DNA from: WGAB01 sp964406105
GTDB lineage: Bacteria; Hydrothermota; Hydrothermia; WGAB01
Direction of reading: 5' to 3'
DNA: 64,000 nucleotides
NCBI GenBank assembly: GCA_964406105.1
Contig: CAYOQK010000062.1
Span: 4,256 to 68,255, forward strand
The notes under the pieces were generated by a model that saw nothing but the letters and a program-made list of their open reading frames with translations, was not told the DNA's origin and ran no database searches. Made by a program: the position numbers and the translations under genes. This document shows, one piece after another, positions 1-7,532 of the stretch (the first letter of the stretch is position 1; every line of letters starts with the position of its first letter).

Positions 1-556
1 CCCCGTCCTTGGTTTCTACCACCAGACGGTAGTTGTAGGGTTCCCCGGGGATCACCCACTGTTGGGTGCCATAGCGGCCTTCCCAGGTGACGATTTCCGG
101 AGGTTTCCCCGTGCCCTCCAAGGTAGCCACCCGTTCGCCCAGGGAGTTGACGATCTCCACCCGCCAGTGGGCGATGTCCTTTCGCTGGATCTTCGGCATC
201 GGGATGCGAATCTCCGTTTGGATCACCTGGGTTTCCACAGGCACCCGCAGGTAGGGGCTGTGGGATTTCACCGTTTGATCAATGGCGCGTTCCACCACCT
301 CTACGGACTGTACCGTGATGAGCCGCTCCTTGGCCTGGATCACCGAGTCCACGGGGGAAAAGGCGTCGGGCACGATCTTGAGGGGCGGTTTTTTGGCATC
401 CTCAATGCGGATCTCCGCCTTCGCTTTGACCTCTTCCACACCCAGTTGCTGGTTGCCGCCGGTGGTTTGGCCAGTGGTATCTTGGCCCGGGGTTTCTTGG
501 GCCGCCAAGAGACCGAAGAACAACATCAAGAGCCCGAAATTTTTGGTCATGTTCAT
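1..556 (-). CDS. Secreted or periplasmic envelope protein, 3' part outside the window
   Basis: The first 185 residues are visible. The protein opens with a short signal peptide (hydrophobic FGLLMLFFGLLAAQ), followed by a Thr/Gly/Gln-rich linker and a segment rich in charged residues. From about residue 125 there is a domain with HWRVEIVNSLGERVATLEG and a following WEGRYG. This resembles the strand-rich repeats that precede OmpA-type peptidoglycan-binding domains in some large envelope proteins, but the C-terminus that would prove it lies beyond the window. The start ATG lies 2 nt after the tonB stop, so it is the next gene of the secD-tonB operon. A cell-envelope partner of the TonB/ExbBD complex is an inference from position. 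Confidence 0.6.
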   Translation of the reverse strand, partial: MNMTKNFGLLMLFFGLLAAQETPGQDTTGQTTGGNQQLGVEEVKAKAEIRIEDAKKPPLKIVPDAFSPVDSVIQAKERLITVQSVEVVERAIDQTVKSHSPYLRVPVETQVIQTEIRIPMPKIQRKDIAHWRVEIVNSLGERVATLEGTGKPPEIVTWEGRYGTQQWVIPGEPYNYRLVVETKDG

Positions 557-558
557 GC

Positions 559-1581
559 TCAGTACTCCAGCACAAAACGGAACACAATGGTTCCGGACTG
601 GACCTCCTGCACCACGTTGGCCGGCAGGGGGTCAAAGGACCATCGGAGGGCGGCGCGCTTGGCAGCGTTGTCCAGGTCTGGATACCCGCTGGACCGCACG
701 ATGACCACACTGGAGGGGATCACATTGCCCTGGGGGTCCACCTGCAGTCGGATCACCACTTCCCCTTCCCAGCCCATCCGTCGGGCCCGTTCAGGGTACA
801 CGGGCATCACCCGCTTTTTCACTCGCTTGGCGATGTCGCCGTGGATTTCCACCCGTGGGGCCTGGGGTTTCACAGCGGTTTGTTCTGCAGGTGCAGGGAT
901 CTTAGGTTTTTCTTTCTTCACCTGGATCTTGGCCGCTGCGGCCAAGCCCAGGGTGTCTTCCAAGGTGATCACACCACCGCCACCCCCGATGCCGCCGCCA
1001 CCTCCCAGGCCGATACCGCCGCCCTCGCCCAGGCCTCCACCACCAGACTGCAGGTTGATGGTGGGCACCGGTGCCTCCTTGAGGATCTCCTCTGTGGATT
1101 TTTGCTTGCCGGTGACCCCTAAGACCACGTCAACGGCCTCGCCGGGCAGTGCAGGTTCCAGGTTTTCAATGTCAATCGGTGCCTGGGTTTCGGCGAGTTC
1201 GCTCACCTTTTGGATGTCAATCTTTTCCACCGGCACCTCCTGCTCAGGGATCAAAGCCTTTTTGTTCAATGCCACCTTGATTTCCGGCTCCTCCAGAAGT
1301 TTGGGTTTCTGCACGCTTTCCAGGTTGATTTTCTTTTCCGCCAGGGGCTTATTCTCCGGGCCTTTGGGTTTTTGCTGTTGCACGAGTTTCCGGAGTTTGG
1401 GCGGCTTCTTGGGGTTCTTCTTCACCTCTTCTTCAATGAGCTCAATCTCCCGCAAGTTAGGGCGAGAGAGCCGCTCGGGCAATGGGCTGGTGACGAAGAA
1501 ACCGAAACTCAGGTGTACCAGTAGGGAGATCACCAGGCCGATGATCAGGTGGCGTTTCTCAGGGGGCAGATCGGTCCACAT
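559..1581 (-). CDS. tonB: TonB-like energy transducer (first locus)
   Basis: This 340-residue protein should carry energy from the inner-membrane ExbB/ExbD channel to the outer membrane. There is one N-terminal membrane helix (about residues 11-33). A long Lys/Pro/Glu-rich periplasmic stretch follows (about 40-185), then a striking Gly-only patch (about 180-203). The C-terminal TonB domain spans about 243-340, with PVYPERARRMGWEGEVVIRL and an SSGYPDLDNAA segment typical of the family. The start ATG overlaps the upstream exbD stop (TGATG), so translation is probably coupled. An open frame extends upstream but runs inside exbD, so the shorter start is preferred. The outer-membrane partner is unknown; no TonB-dependent receptor with a plug domain is seen. 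Confidence 0.88.
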   Translation of the reverse strand: MWTDLPPEKRHLIIGLVISLLVHLSFGFFVTSPLPERLSRPNLREIELIEEEVKKNPKKPPKLRKLVQQQKPKGPENKPLAEKKINLESVQKPKLLEEPEIKVALNKKALIPEQEVPVEKIDIQKVSELAETQAPIDIENLEPALPGEAVDVVLGVTGKQKSTEEILKEAPVPTINLQSGGGGLGEGGGIGLGGGGGIGGGGGVITLEDTLGLAAAAKIQVKKEKPKIPAPAEQTAVKPQAPRVEIHGDIAKRVKKRVMPVYPERARRMGWEGEVVIRLQVDPQGNVIPSSVVIVRSSGYPDLDNAAKRAALRWSFDPLPANVVQEVQSGTIVFRFVLEY

Positions 1582-2099
1582 CAGGGCAACTCCTCCTTCC
1601 CCTTTTCGCGGATTACCGCAAAGGCCACCCGCTGCGATTTGGCCTTTTTGGCGGCATCCAACGCCTTCAACACGGTGCCAAAGGGCAGGGTTTTGTCGGC
1701 CCGGATCAACACCAACTTGGTGTACCAAAAGGCGGTATCCGGATCCTGGCGATGGGCCCGCTCAATCACTTGGGCCAACGAGTCAAAGGACACCTCCTGA
1801 TCGTTCACGTACACCCGGGAGTCCTTGGTAATGGTGACCGCGATGTTCTCCTCCAGTTCGGTTTCAATGCGGGTGGACCGGGGCACGTCCACCTGCACCT
1901 TGGACTTGGAAAAGAGATCGCGGGCCATGGCAATCAGCATCAGGAGGATGAGGAAGGATACCCCGGCCATGGGGAACAGTTTGCCGCCGATGTCAATCTC
2001 CTCTTCGGACACCATCCGTTCAATCCGGGGCCGACGGAACCGAACCCGGCGGGGCTCCTGCTCCTCAGGAGAGGGGGCCTTTTCCCGGTCTTCCGCCAT
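1581..2099 (-). CDS. ExbD/TolR-family protein, degenerate (no membrane Asp)
   Basis: A 172-residue ExbD/TolR-type protein: a charged cytoplasmic N-terminus, one membrane helix (about residues 41-60) and a periplasmic domain of the usual size. In ExbD the helix starts with a motif like PLIDVxFLLLxF, whose Asp is the proton-carrying residue. Here the same place reads FPMAGVSFLILLML, so the Asp is replaced by Gly near residue 46. The gene follows a normal ExbD by 2 nt and overlaps tonB. The protein may form a mixed pair with its neighbour or be purely structural. Family assignment is good; the functional reading is inference. Confidence 0.82.
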   Translation of the reverse strand: MAEDREKAPSPEEQEPRRVRFRRPRIERMVSEEEIDIGGKLFPMAGVSFLILLMLIAMARDLFSKSKVQVDVPRSTRIETELEENIAVTITKDSRVYVNDQEVSFDSLAQVIERAHRQDPDTAFWYTKLVLIRADKTLPFGTVLKALDAAKKAKSQRVAFAVIREKGKEELP

Positions 2100-2101
2100 G
2101 G

Positions 2102-2527
2102 CTATGACTCCCTCCGTTTCAGGATGAGGACGTCTTCGGCGCCCAGGGACTTCACCAGGTCAATCATCTTGATCACGTCGTCGTAGATCACCTCGTTGTC
2201 CGCCGAGAGCAGCACCTTGCGGCTCAGGCTTCGGGCCAGGAGCTGGGGCAGGAGTTGCTGGAGTTGGTCCACGGTCACGGGTTCCTTGTTCAAGAAGATG
2301 GTGCCGTCGGATCGCAGGTAGAGGTTCACCTTGACGTCTTCCTTCTTGGCTTGCACCTTTTGGGCCGCCTTGCCCTTGGCCACGGCCGCCTTGGACACGA
2401 AGAGGCCAGACTCAATCAGGAAGGGAATGGCCAGCACGAACATCACCAGGAGCGCCAGGGAGATGTCCACCATGGGCCCCAGGTTGATGTACGGCGGCTT
2501 ATGCTCGGCCCAGCGGCGCCTTCTCAT
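2102..2527 (-). CDS. exbD: ExbD/TolR-family proton-channel subunit
   Basis: A 141-residue ExbD with the membrane helix at about residues 20-38 and the proton-carrying Asp present at residue 21 (GPMVDISLALLVMF). The rest is a periplasmic domain ending near the charged C-terminus. Its start ATG overlaps the exbB stop (ATGA), so the two are translationally coupled. Together with exbB it should form the proton-driven motor that acts on the TonB protein two genes on. Length and topology fit the family. The paralogue just downstream lacks the Asp, making this the only proton-competent ExbD of this operon. Confidence 0.9.
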   Translation of the reverse strand: MRRRRWAEHKPPYINLGPMVDISLALLVMFVLAIPFLIESGLFVSKAAVAKGKAAQKVQAKKEDVKVNLYLRSDGTIFLNKEPVTVDQLQQLLPQLLARSLSRKVLLSADNEVIYDDVIKMIDLVKSLGAEDVLILKRRES

Positions 2528-3156
2528 CTCTTCCGAACACCTGCCTTGTAGGAGATGATGAGGAGATCTCGGATCACGGCATCGGTCTTTGCCGAGATCT
2601 CCCCGGCCTTTCGGGCAAAGTAGTTGTGAGCAATCAGGGCTGGCATGGCGATCAGCAGCCCCACCATGGTGGTCAACAGGGCAATGGAGATGCCGTGCCC
2701 CACCACCTCGGGGCCACCAGAGCCGGTAACGGCGATCTGGTGGAACGCATCAATCAGCCCGGTAACGGTGCCGTACAGCCCTAAGAGGGGTGAAACCGCG
2801 GCGACGGTGGCCAGCCCGTTGAGGTACTTGGTGAGCTTTTCCCGTTCCCGGAGGATCTGTGCATCCACCAGCCCCATGAGCAGATCTTCGCTGAGGTCAA
2901 AGTTGTCCACGAACACCCGAAGTACCCGGTGGAACGGCGTGTCTTTGGAATAGGCGAAGTGTTTGAGGCCATCCAGGTCTCCCTTTTCCATCATCTGGTG
3001 CAGTTGATCCACGAGTTTGTCAATGTTTACCCGGTTCTTGAGGTAGTACCAGAGGCGCTCAATGAAGAGGGCGAACCCGATGATGGAGGTCAGGGCCAAC
3101 AGCTGCATTTCGTACGAGCTTTTGGTTTTCAGGATGATCTCCCTAAAGATCCACAT
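2524..3156 (-). CDS. exbB: ExbB/TolQ/MotA-family proton channel protein
   Basis: A 210-residue inner-membrane protein with three predicted helices: one near the N-terminus (about residues 18-37), and two after a cytoplasmic loop (about 115-137 and 158-180). The conserved family segment is LNGLATVAAVSPLLGLYGTVTGLIDAFH followed by the small-residue-rich ISIALLTTMVGLLIAMPALIAHN. It forms the pentameric channel into which ExbD helices insert. A clear ribosome site (GGAGGATGAGGAG) precedes the ATG. It lies 6 nt after the TPR gene and overlaps exbD by 4 nt. ExbB, TolQ and MotA-like members cannot be separated from sequence alone; the TonB gene downstream favours ExbB. Confidence 0.9.
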   Translation of the reverse strand: MWIFREIILKTKSSYEMQLLALTSIIGFALFIERLWYYLKNRVNIDKLVDQLHQMMEKGDLDGLKHFAYSKDTPFHRVLRVFVDNFDLSEDLLMGLVDAQILREREKLTKYLNGLATVAAVSPLLGLYGTVTGLIDAFHQIAVTGSGGPEVVGHGISIALLTTMVGLLIAMPALIAHNYFARKAGEISAKTDAVIRDLLIISYKAGVRKR

Positions 3157-3162
3157 TGCTCC

Positions 3163-5742
3163 TCATCCTCCTTCTTGCGATGCTCCCGAAAGGGAGCGGA
3201 TTTTGCGTTCCAGTTGTTGCTTCATTGCCGGGTCCGGGGCCAGCTTGTACGCGTACTGGTAAAACTGGATGGCCTGTTCGGCCTGGCCCCGTTGGGCCAT
3301 CTCATCGCCTGCCAGGGTGTAGTACTGCACAGCCTTCTTGAGCTCACCCAGTTCTTCATAGGCCGAGGCGATAAAGGTGATGGCCTTGTCCCGGAAGGGG
3401 GTGTCCTTCTCGGTGAGGGGTTGCAGGACCGCGATGGCGTCGCGGTACTGCTGGGCCTTGAAGTACGCAAGGCCCAGGAAATAGGCCGCCGTGTCGGCCC
3501 CAGGTCGGTCACCGAAGAAGGACAGGTACTTCTTTAAGGGCACGATGGCGTCGGGGTACTTCTTGAGCTTGTAGAAGATCTGGCCCGCCACCAGGAGAGC
3601 CACCGGCGCCTTTTCGTTCTTCGGATGGTTCACAGCGAAGCTGACGAAGGCATTGGCAGCCTCCTCCTCCTGGCCGGCTTGATACAGGTCCACCGCCCGA
3701 GCGTACTCCGCCTCTGCAGCCAACCGAGAGGTGGGGAACTTCGTTAGGAATTCCTGCAGAGCCTCGGGATCCTCCTCCGAAAGCCGGTAATAGGCATACT
3801 GCATGAGTTCCTCGGCCTGGGAGGCCAGCTCGCTCTCGGGGAAGAGGTTTAAGAACTTCTCAAATTCCTCAATGGCTTTGCGGTATTGCCGCATGTTGTA
3901 GTAGTTCTGGGCCAACATGTACTGAGCCTGAGCTGCCAGATGATGGCCGGGGAAATGCTCCAGCATCCAGATCAACAGGGTGTTGGACTTCTCGTATTGC
4001 CCGGCTCGCCGATACACATCTGCTGCCCGATACGCAGCGTCGGCAGCCCGGGGATGATCAGGGTACGAGGACACCACCTTCTCCCAGGCCATCAAGGCAT
4101 CGCCGTAGCTACGCAGAGCGCTGGCAGCCAACCCTTGGAAGTACAGGAGGTCAGGCAGCACGTCGTGGGCTTCAGGAAAGGTTTTGACGATGGCGGCAAA
4201 GTCCGCATAGGCATCACGGTACTTGCCCTCGTTGAACTTGGCAACCCCCATGCCGTAGTAGGCGGCAATGATGAGCTGGGTATCGCTGGCAGCGGCCCCC
4301 AAGGTGGCCATGGCGTTGAGCAGGGCGATGGCTTCCTCGTTCCGGTTCTCGTGCACATAGCACCACCCCAGCCCCACGTTGGCCCGGGTGATGAGCAACC
4401 GCTCCTGGGCGTTTTGAGAAACCTGGGTGTAAAGGCCTTCGGCAATGGAGTAGTTGTCCTGGTAATAGTTGGCCTCAGCCAGTTCCAAACGGAACCAATC
4501 TCCCCAGCGGCTGGTGGCCTGTTCAAACTCCGATTTCATCAGGTTCCCGAAGGTCAGGGCCCGGTCCCACTCGCCGTTCCGGGCCATGGCCACCAGGGCC
4601 ATGGTCACCGCGGGCAGGGAGAAGGGGGAGTCGGTGTACCGTTCCACCAGATCTTGGAACCGGAACGCTGCATCCTGGTAATTGCCAGCCTGGAAGGAGA
4701 TGGCGCCGTACACGTAATCCCCAATGCCGTTGAGGTCTTCCAAAATAAAGAGTTTTTGCAGTTGCTCGGCGGTCAGGTAGGCCTGTTCCAGGTCGCCCAT
4801 CCGCAGGAACACCTCGGCCAGACGAATGAAGGTGAGGGCCGAGATTAGGACGTTGTCCGCATTGGCCCGTGCCGTTTGATAGTAGGTGAGGGCCTCTTCG
4901 GGTTTGTTGAGCACAAGCTTGATGTTCCCTGCAAAGTAGGCGGCATAGGGGGCGAACTCAAAGTTTTTGCGGTTCAGGAGATCCGTGAAGTTCTCCAGGG
5001 CCTTGGTGTAGTCGCGGAGGTAGTAGTAGGCCAAACCCAAGTAGAGTTGCACGTGATCCCGCAAGGGGTAGTTGGCCGGATGGGTTTGCAGGAAACGGGT
5101 GGCCTCGCTGACCACCCCCTTGTAGTCTTCGGAACTGAACAGGGTTTCAATGAGCCCGTAGATGACCAGAAAGTCCAACTGGGTGCCTTGGAACTCGGGG
5201 TACAGTTCCTTGTAAAGGGCCAGGGCGTCCAACGGATGGCCTGTAAGGTTGTAGATGCGTGCCAAAAGCACCTTGGCCAAGGGGTCCTCAATGCCCTGGA
5301 GTTTTTCCAGGGCTTCCTCCAGTTTGTTCATCCGGTAATACAGAAGCCCCAGGCCCAACCGTACCCGTGGGGTTCCCCGGTAGTTCGGATTCTGTTCCAG
5401 GTTCAGAAAGTAGGTTTCGGCCTGATGCAGGTCGCCCTTCAGGAGGGTGGCAAAGCCCAAGAGGAGTTGGACTTCGGGCTCTAAGTAGGTGCCAGAGACC
5501 TCGGAGAGGAGCCGGGTGCCGTCTTTGATCACTCGCTCGTAGTGGCCCTGGTTCAATTCACACTCCAGAAACCGGAATTTCATCTCGTATCGGTATGACG
5601 GCAGTTTCTTTTCCAGGTTCCGATAGATCTTTGCGGCCTCAGAATACTTCCCTTGTTGGAAGTACACTTCCGCCTTGCGGAAATCCTGGCTCCAGTTTCC
5701 ACCAGCCAAAAGGAACAACAAAATCGGGATCATCGTGCTCAT
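3163..5742 (-). CDS. Large TPR-repeat exported protein (first locus)
   Basis: An 859-residue protein built almost wholly of tetratricopeptide-type helix pairs (for example EVYFQQGKYSEAAKIYRNLE near the start and QYRDAIAVLQ later). It is preceded by a signal peptide (MSTMIPILLFLLAGG). TPR arrays bind other proteins; a periplasmic or outer-membrane-associated scaffold is likely. I chose the ATG at 5742: the upstream GTG lies only 2 nt below a TATAAT-like stretch and 6 nt earlier in the same frame. The gene sits between nadK (3 nt overlap at the GTG, coupled) and exbB. A second long TPR gene accompanies the other exbB/exbD/tonB set in this window, suggesting that the TPR protein is part of the same machine. 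Confidence 0.85.
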   Translation of the reverse strand: MSTMIPILLFLLAGGNWSQDFRKAEVYFQQGKYSEAAKIYRNLEKKLPSYRYEMKFRFLECELNQGHYERVIKDGTRLLSEVSGTYLEPEVQLLLGFATLLKGDLHQAETYFLNLEQNPNYRGTPRVRLGLGLLYYRMNKLEEALEKLQGIEDPLAKVLLARIYNLTGHPLDALALYKELYPEFQGTQLDFLVIYGLIETLFSSEDYKGVVSEATRFLQTHPANYPLRDHVQLYLGLAYYYLRDYTKALENFTDLLNRKNFEFAPYAAYFAGNIKLVLNKPEEALTYYQTARANADNVLISALTFIRLAEVFLRMGDLEQAYLTAEQLQKLFILEDLNGIGDYVYGAISFQAGNYQDAAFRFQDLVERYTDSPFSLPAVTMALVAMARNGEWDRALTFGNLMKSEFEQATSRWGDWFRLELAEANYYQDNYSIAEGLYTQVSQNAQERLLITRANVGLGWCYVHENRNEEAIALLNAMATLGAAASDTQLIIAAYYGMGVAKFNEGKYRDAYADFAAIVKTFPEAHDVLPDLLYFQGLAASALRSYGDALMAWEKVVSSYPDHPRAADAAYRAADVYRRAGQYEKSNTLLIWMLEHFPGHHLAAQAQYMLAQNYYNMRQYRKAIEEFEKFLNLFPESELASQAEELMQYAYYRLSEEDPEALQEFLTKFPTSRLAAEAEYARAVDLYQAGQEEEAANAFVSFAVNHPKNEKAPVALLVAGQIFYKLKKYPDAIVPLKKYLSFFGDRPGADTAAYFLGLAYFKAQQYRDAIAVLQPLTEKDTPFRDKAITFIASAYEELGELKKAVQYYTLAGDEMAQRGQAEQAIQFYQYAYKLAPDPAMKQQLERKIRSLSGASQEGG

Positions 5743-5744
5743 GA

Positions 5745-6659
5745 TCACCTATTATACGGGGCCTTTTCAGGGTTTCGGCCCCCGTTCTCTGGTTCGGCCC
5801 ATCCCAGTTTCTTGCGGAGGATGTCGTAAAAGCCCGGTGCCTCCGGCAACCGCACCATTTGCACGGGCCGTTGGCCCTGTTGGATGACCACTTCTTCGTG
5901 GGAAGCCAGTTCTGTTTGCTCCTGGCCGTCGGCCGAAAGCAGGATCCCCACCCCACGCCCCTGGGCCTGTACCTTGAGGCGGCCCGAGGCGGGCAAGATC
6001 ACGGGACGCAGCGAAAGGGTGTGGGCACAAATGGGAGTCACTGCCATGACCTCCAGTTCGGGATACACAATGGGCCCCCCTGCGGCCAGGTTATACGCGG
6101 TGGACCCCGTAGGGGTGGACACAATGACCCCGTCGGCCTTGTAAGCGCCCAGGAACTCGTCGTTGTACCACACCCGAATGTGGATCAACCGGGCGGCGCC
6201 CGTGGCCGTGATCACCATGTCGTTGAGGGCAGTAAAGACCCGGCCTTGGTGGTGCACCTCCAGCGTCATCCGGGGTTCCAGGGTGTACTGCCCATGGGAA
6301 AGGGCGTGCAGGATGCGCGGAATCTCTTGGGGAGCGTATACGGTCAAGAATCCCAAGCCCCCCAGGTTGATGCCAAGGACCGGCTTGCCCAGGGCCAGGC
6401 GGGCGGCCCGCAGAAAGGTGCCGTCGCCCCCCAGGGAGATCACCACGTCCACCTCTTGCGCCAAGGCCTCGTCGGGGACCACGCGATCGCGGTGGGGTTG
6501 GGCCAGTTGCTGATCCGAAGCGGTGAAAACCAAAGGTGCGGGCGAGAGCTGGCGGAGGTTCTCCAGCGCTGCCCGCACCTGCGGTCGCTTCACGTTCAGC
6601 ACCACCCCGATCCGCCGGAGCGGAGGGGTTAGGCCTTGCGTCGTTTCACTCCCTCCCAT
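5745..6659 (-). CDS. nadK: NAD kinase
   Basis: A 304-residue cytoplasmic enzyme that phosphorylates NAD to NADP with ATP or polyphosphate. The diagnostic GGDGT motif is at residues 77-81, the NLGGLGFL motif at about 98-105, and the TPTGSTAYNLAAGGP motif follows near 181-195. The N-terminal strand IGVVLNVKRP matches the family start, so the ATG at 6659 gives a normal length. It overlaps the end of secF by 31 nt and is followed within a few bases by the TPR gene, so it is in the middle of an envelope operon. This is probably a transcriptional convenience rather than a functional link. Confidence 0.95.
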   Translation of the reverse strand: MGGSETTQGLTPPLRRIGVVLNVKRPQVRAALENLRQLSPAPLVFTASDQQLAQPHRDRVVPDEALAQEVDVVISLGGDGTFLRAARLALGKPVLGINLGGLGFLTVYAPQEIPRILHALSHGQYTLEPRMTLEVHHQGRVFTALNDMVITATGAARLIHIRVWYNDEFLGAYKADGVIVSTPTGSTAYNLAAGGPIVYPELEVMAVTPICAHTLSLRPVILPASGRLKVQAQGRGVGILLSADGQEQTELASHEEVVIQQGQRPVQMVRLPEAPGFYDILRKKLGWAEPENGGRNPEKAPYNR

Positions 6660-7522
6660 TCCACCACCAGGCTGGCCACCACAAAGATGGACGAATAGGT
6701 CCCCACCACCACCCCAATGGTTAGGGCCAGGGCAAAGTCAAAGATTACCGGCCCACCGAAAACCAACAGGGCGATCAGCACCACCAAGGTGGTGAGTGAT
6801 GTGATCACTGTCCGAGACAGGGTTTCGTTGATGCTCCGGTTGAAAATCTCAATGAGCCGGTCAATGGGGGTTTTAGGGGTGATCCGCTTGGTGTTCTCCC
6901 GGATCCGGTCCGACACCACGATGGAGTCGTTGATGGAGTACCCTACGATGGTCAAGAGGGCCGCCACGATGGCGGTGGTCACCTCTCGGTTGAGCAGGGT
7001 GAAGATTCCCAAGGTGATCAGCACGTCGTGGAACAGGGCCAGCACGGCGCCCACGCCGAACTCAAAGCTAAACCGGATGGTGATGTACAGGAGCATCAGG
7101 AGCAGGCCGATGGAGATGGCCCAAATGGCCTGCCGTTTGATCTCCTCGCCAATACGGGGGCCCACCTTCTCGGTGCGGTCAATGCGCACTTGGACTTGAA
7201 ACCGTTCTTCCAGGGCCCTTTGAATCTCGGAGGGGTCTACGTCTTCCTTGTACTTGATCAGGTATTCGTTGGCCTCGCCGAAGTTCTGAACTTCGGCTCC
7301 CTTGATGCCCAGTTCTGCCACCACGGCCCGCACCTGGCCGATGTCAATATGGGGTTCCACATGGATTTGTACGAGATTTCCGCCCGTAAAGTCAATGCCG
7401 TACTTGGGGCCACCGTGGAGGAACAGGATGACCAAACTCAACAGGATCAAGGTGCCGGAGACCAAAAAGGCGATCCGGCGTTTCCCCATGAAGTCAATGT
7501 TCGGTTGCTTGAAGAATTCCAT
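6629..7522 (-). CDS. secF: Protein translocase subunit SecF
   Basis: A 297-residue RND-type inner-membrane protein that works with SecD to pull exported proteins through SecYEG using the proton gradient. There are six predicted helices: one at about residues 18-36, and five in the C-terminal half. The first periplasmic domain begins with the family motif GIDFTGGNLVQIHV (about residues 48-61). The motif YSINDSIVVSDRIRENTKR is in helix 4 and following. It follows secD by 10 nt and overlaps nadK. Length is normal. Confidence 0.95.
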   Translation of the reverse strand: MEFFKQPNIDFMGKRRIAFLVSGTLILLSLVILFLHGGPKYGIDFTGGNLVQIHVEPHIDIGQVRAVVAELGIKGAEVQNFGEANEYLIKYKEDVDPSEIQRALEERFQVQVRIDRTEKVGPRIGEEIKRQAIWAISIGLLLMLLYITIRFSFEFGVGAVLALFHDVLITLGIFTLLNREVTTAIVAALLTIVGYSINDSIVVSDRIRENTKRITPKTPIDRLIEIFNRSINETLSRTVITSLTTLVVLIALLVFGGPVIFDFALALTIGVVVGTYSSIFVVASLVVEWEGVKRRKA

Positions 7523-7532
7523 GGTTTCCTCC

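Noticed and set aside
62..1831. A 589-codon open frame on the plus strand
   Set aside because: It lies opposite the tonB/exbD genes, is Pro/Ser/Arg-rich without family similarity, and has no ribosome site; the minus strand shows clear TonB and ExbD motifs.
5751..5756. TATAAT just above the first TPR gene
   Set aside because: It encodes the Tyr-Asn codons at the nadK end, and no -35-like box is found 16-18 nt further up; coupled translation from nadK explains the gene.
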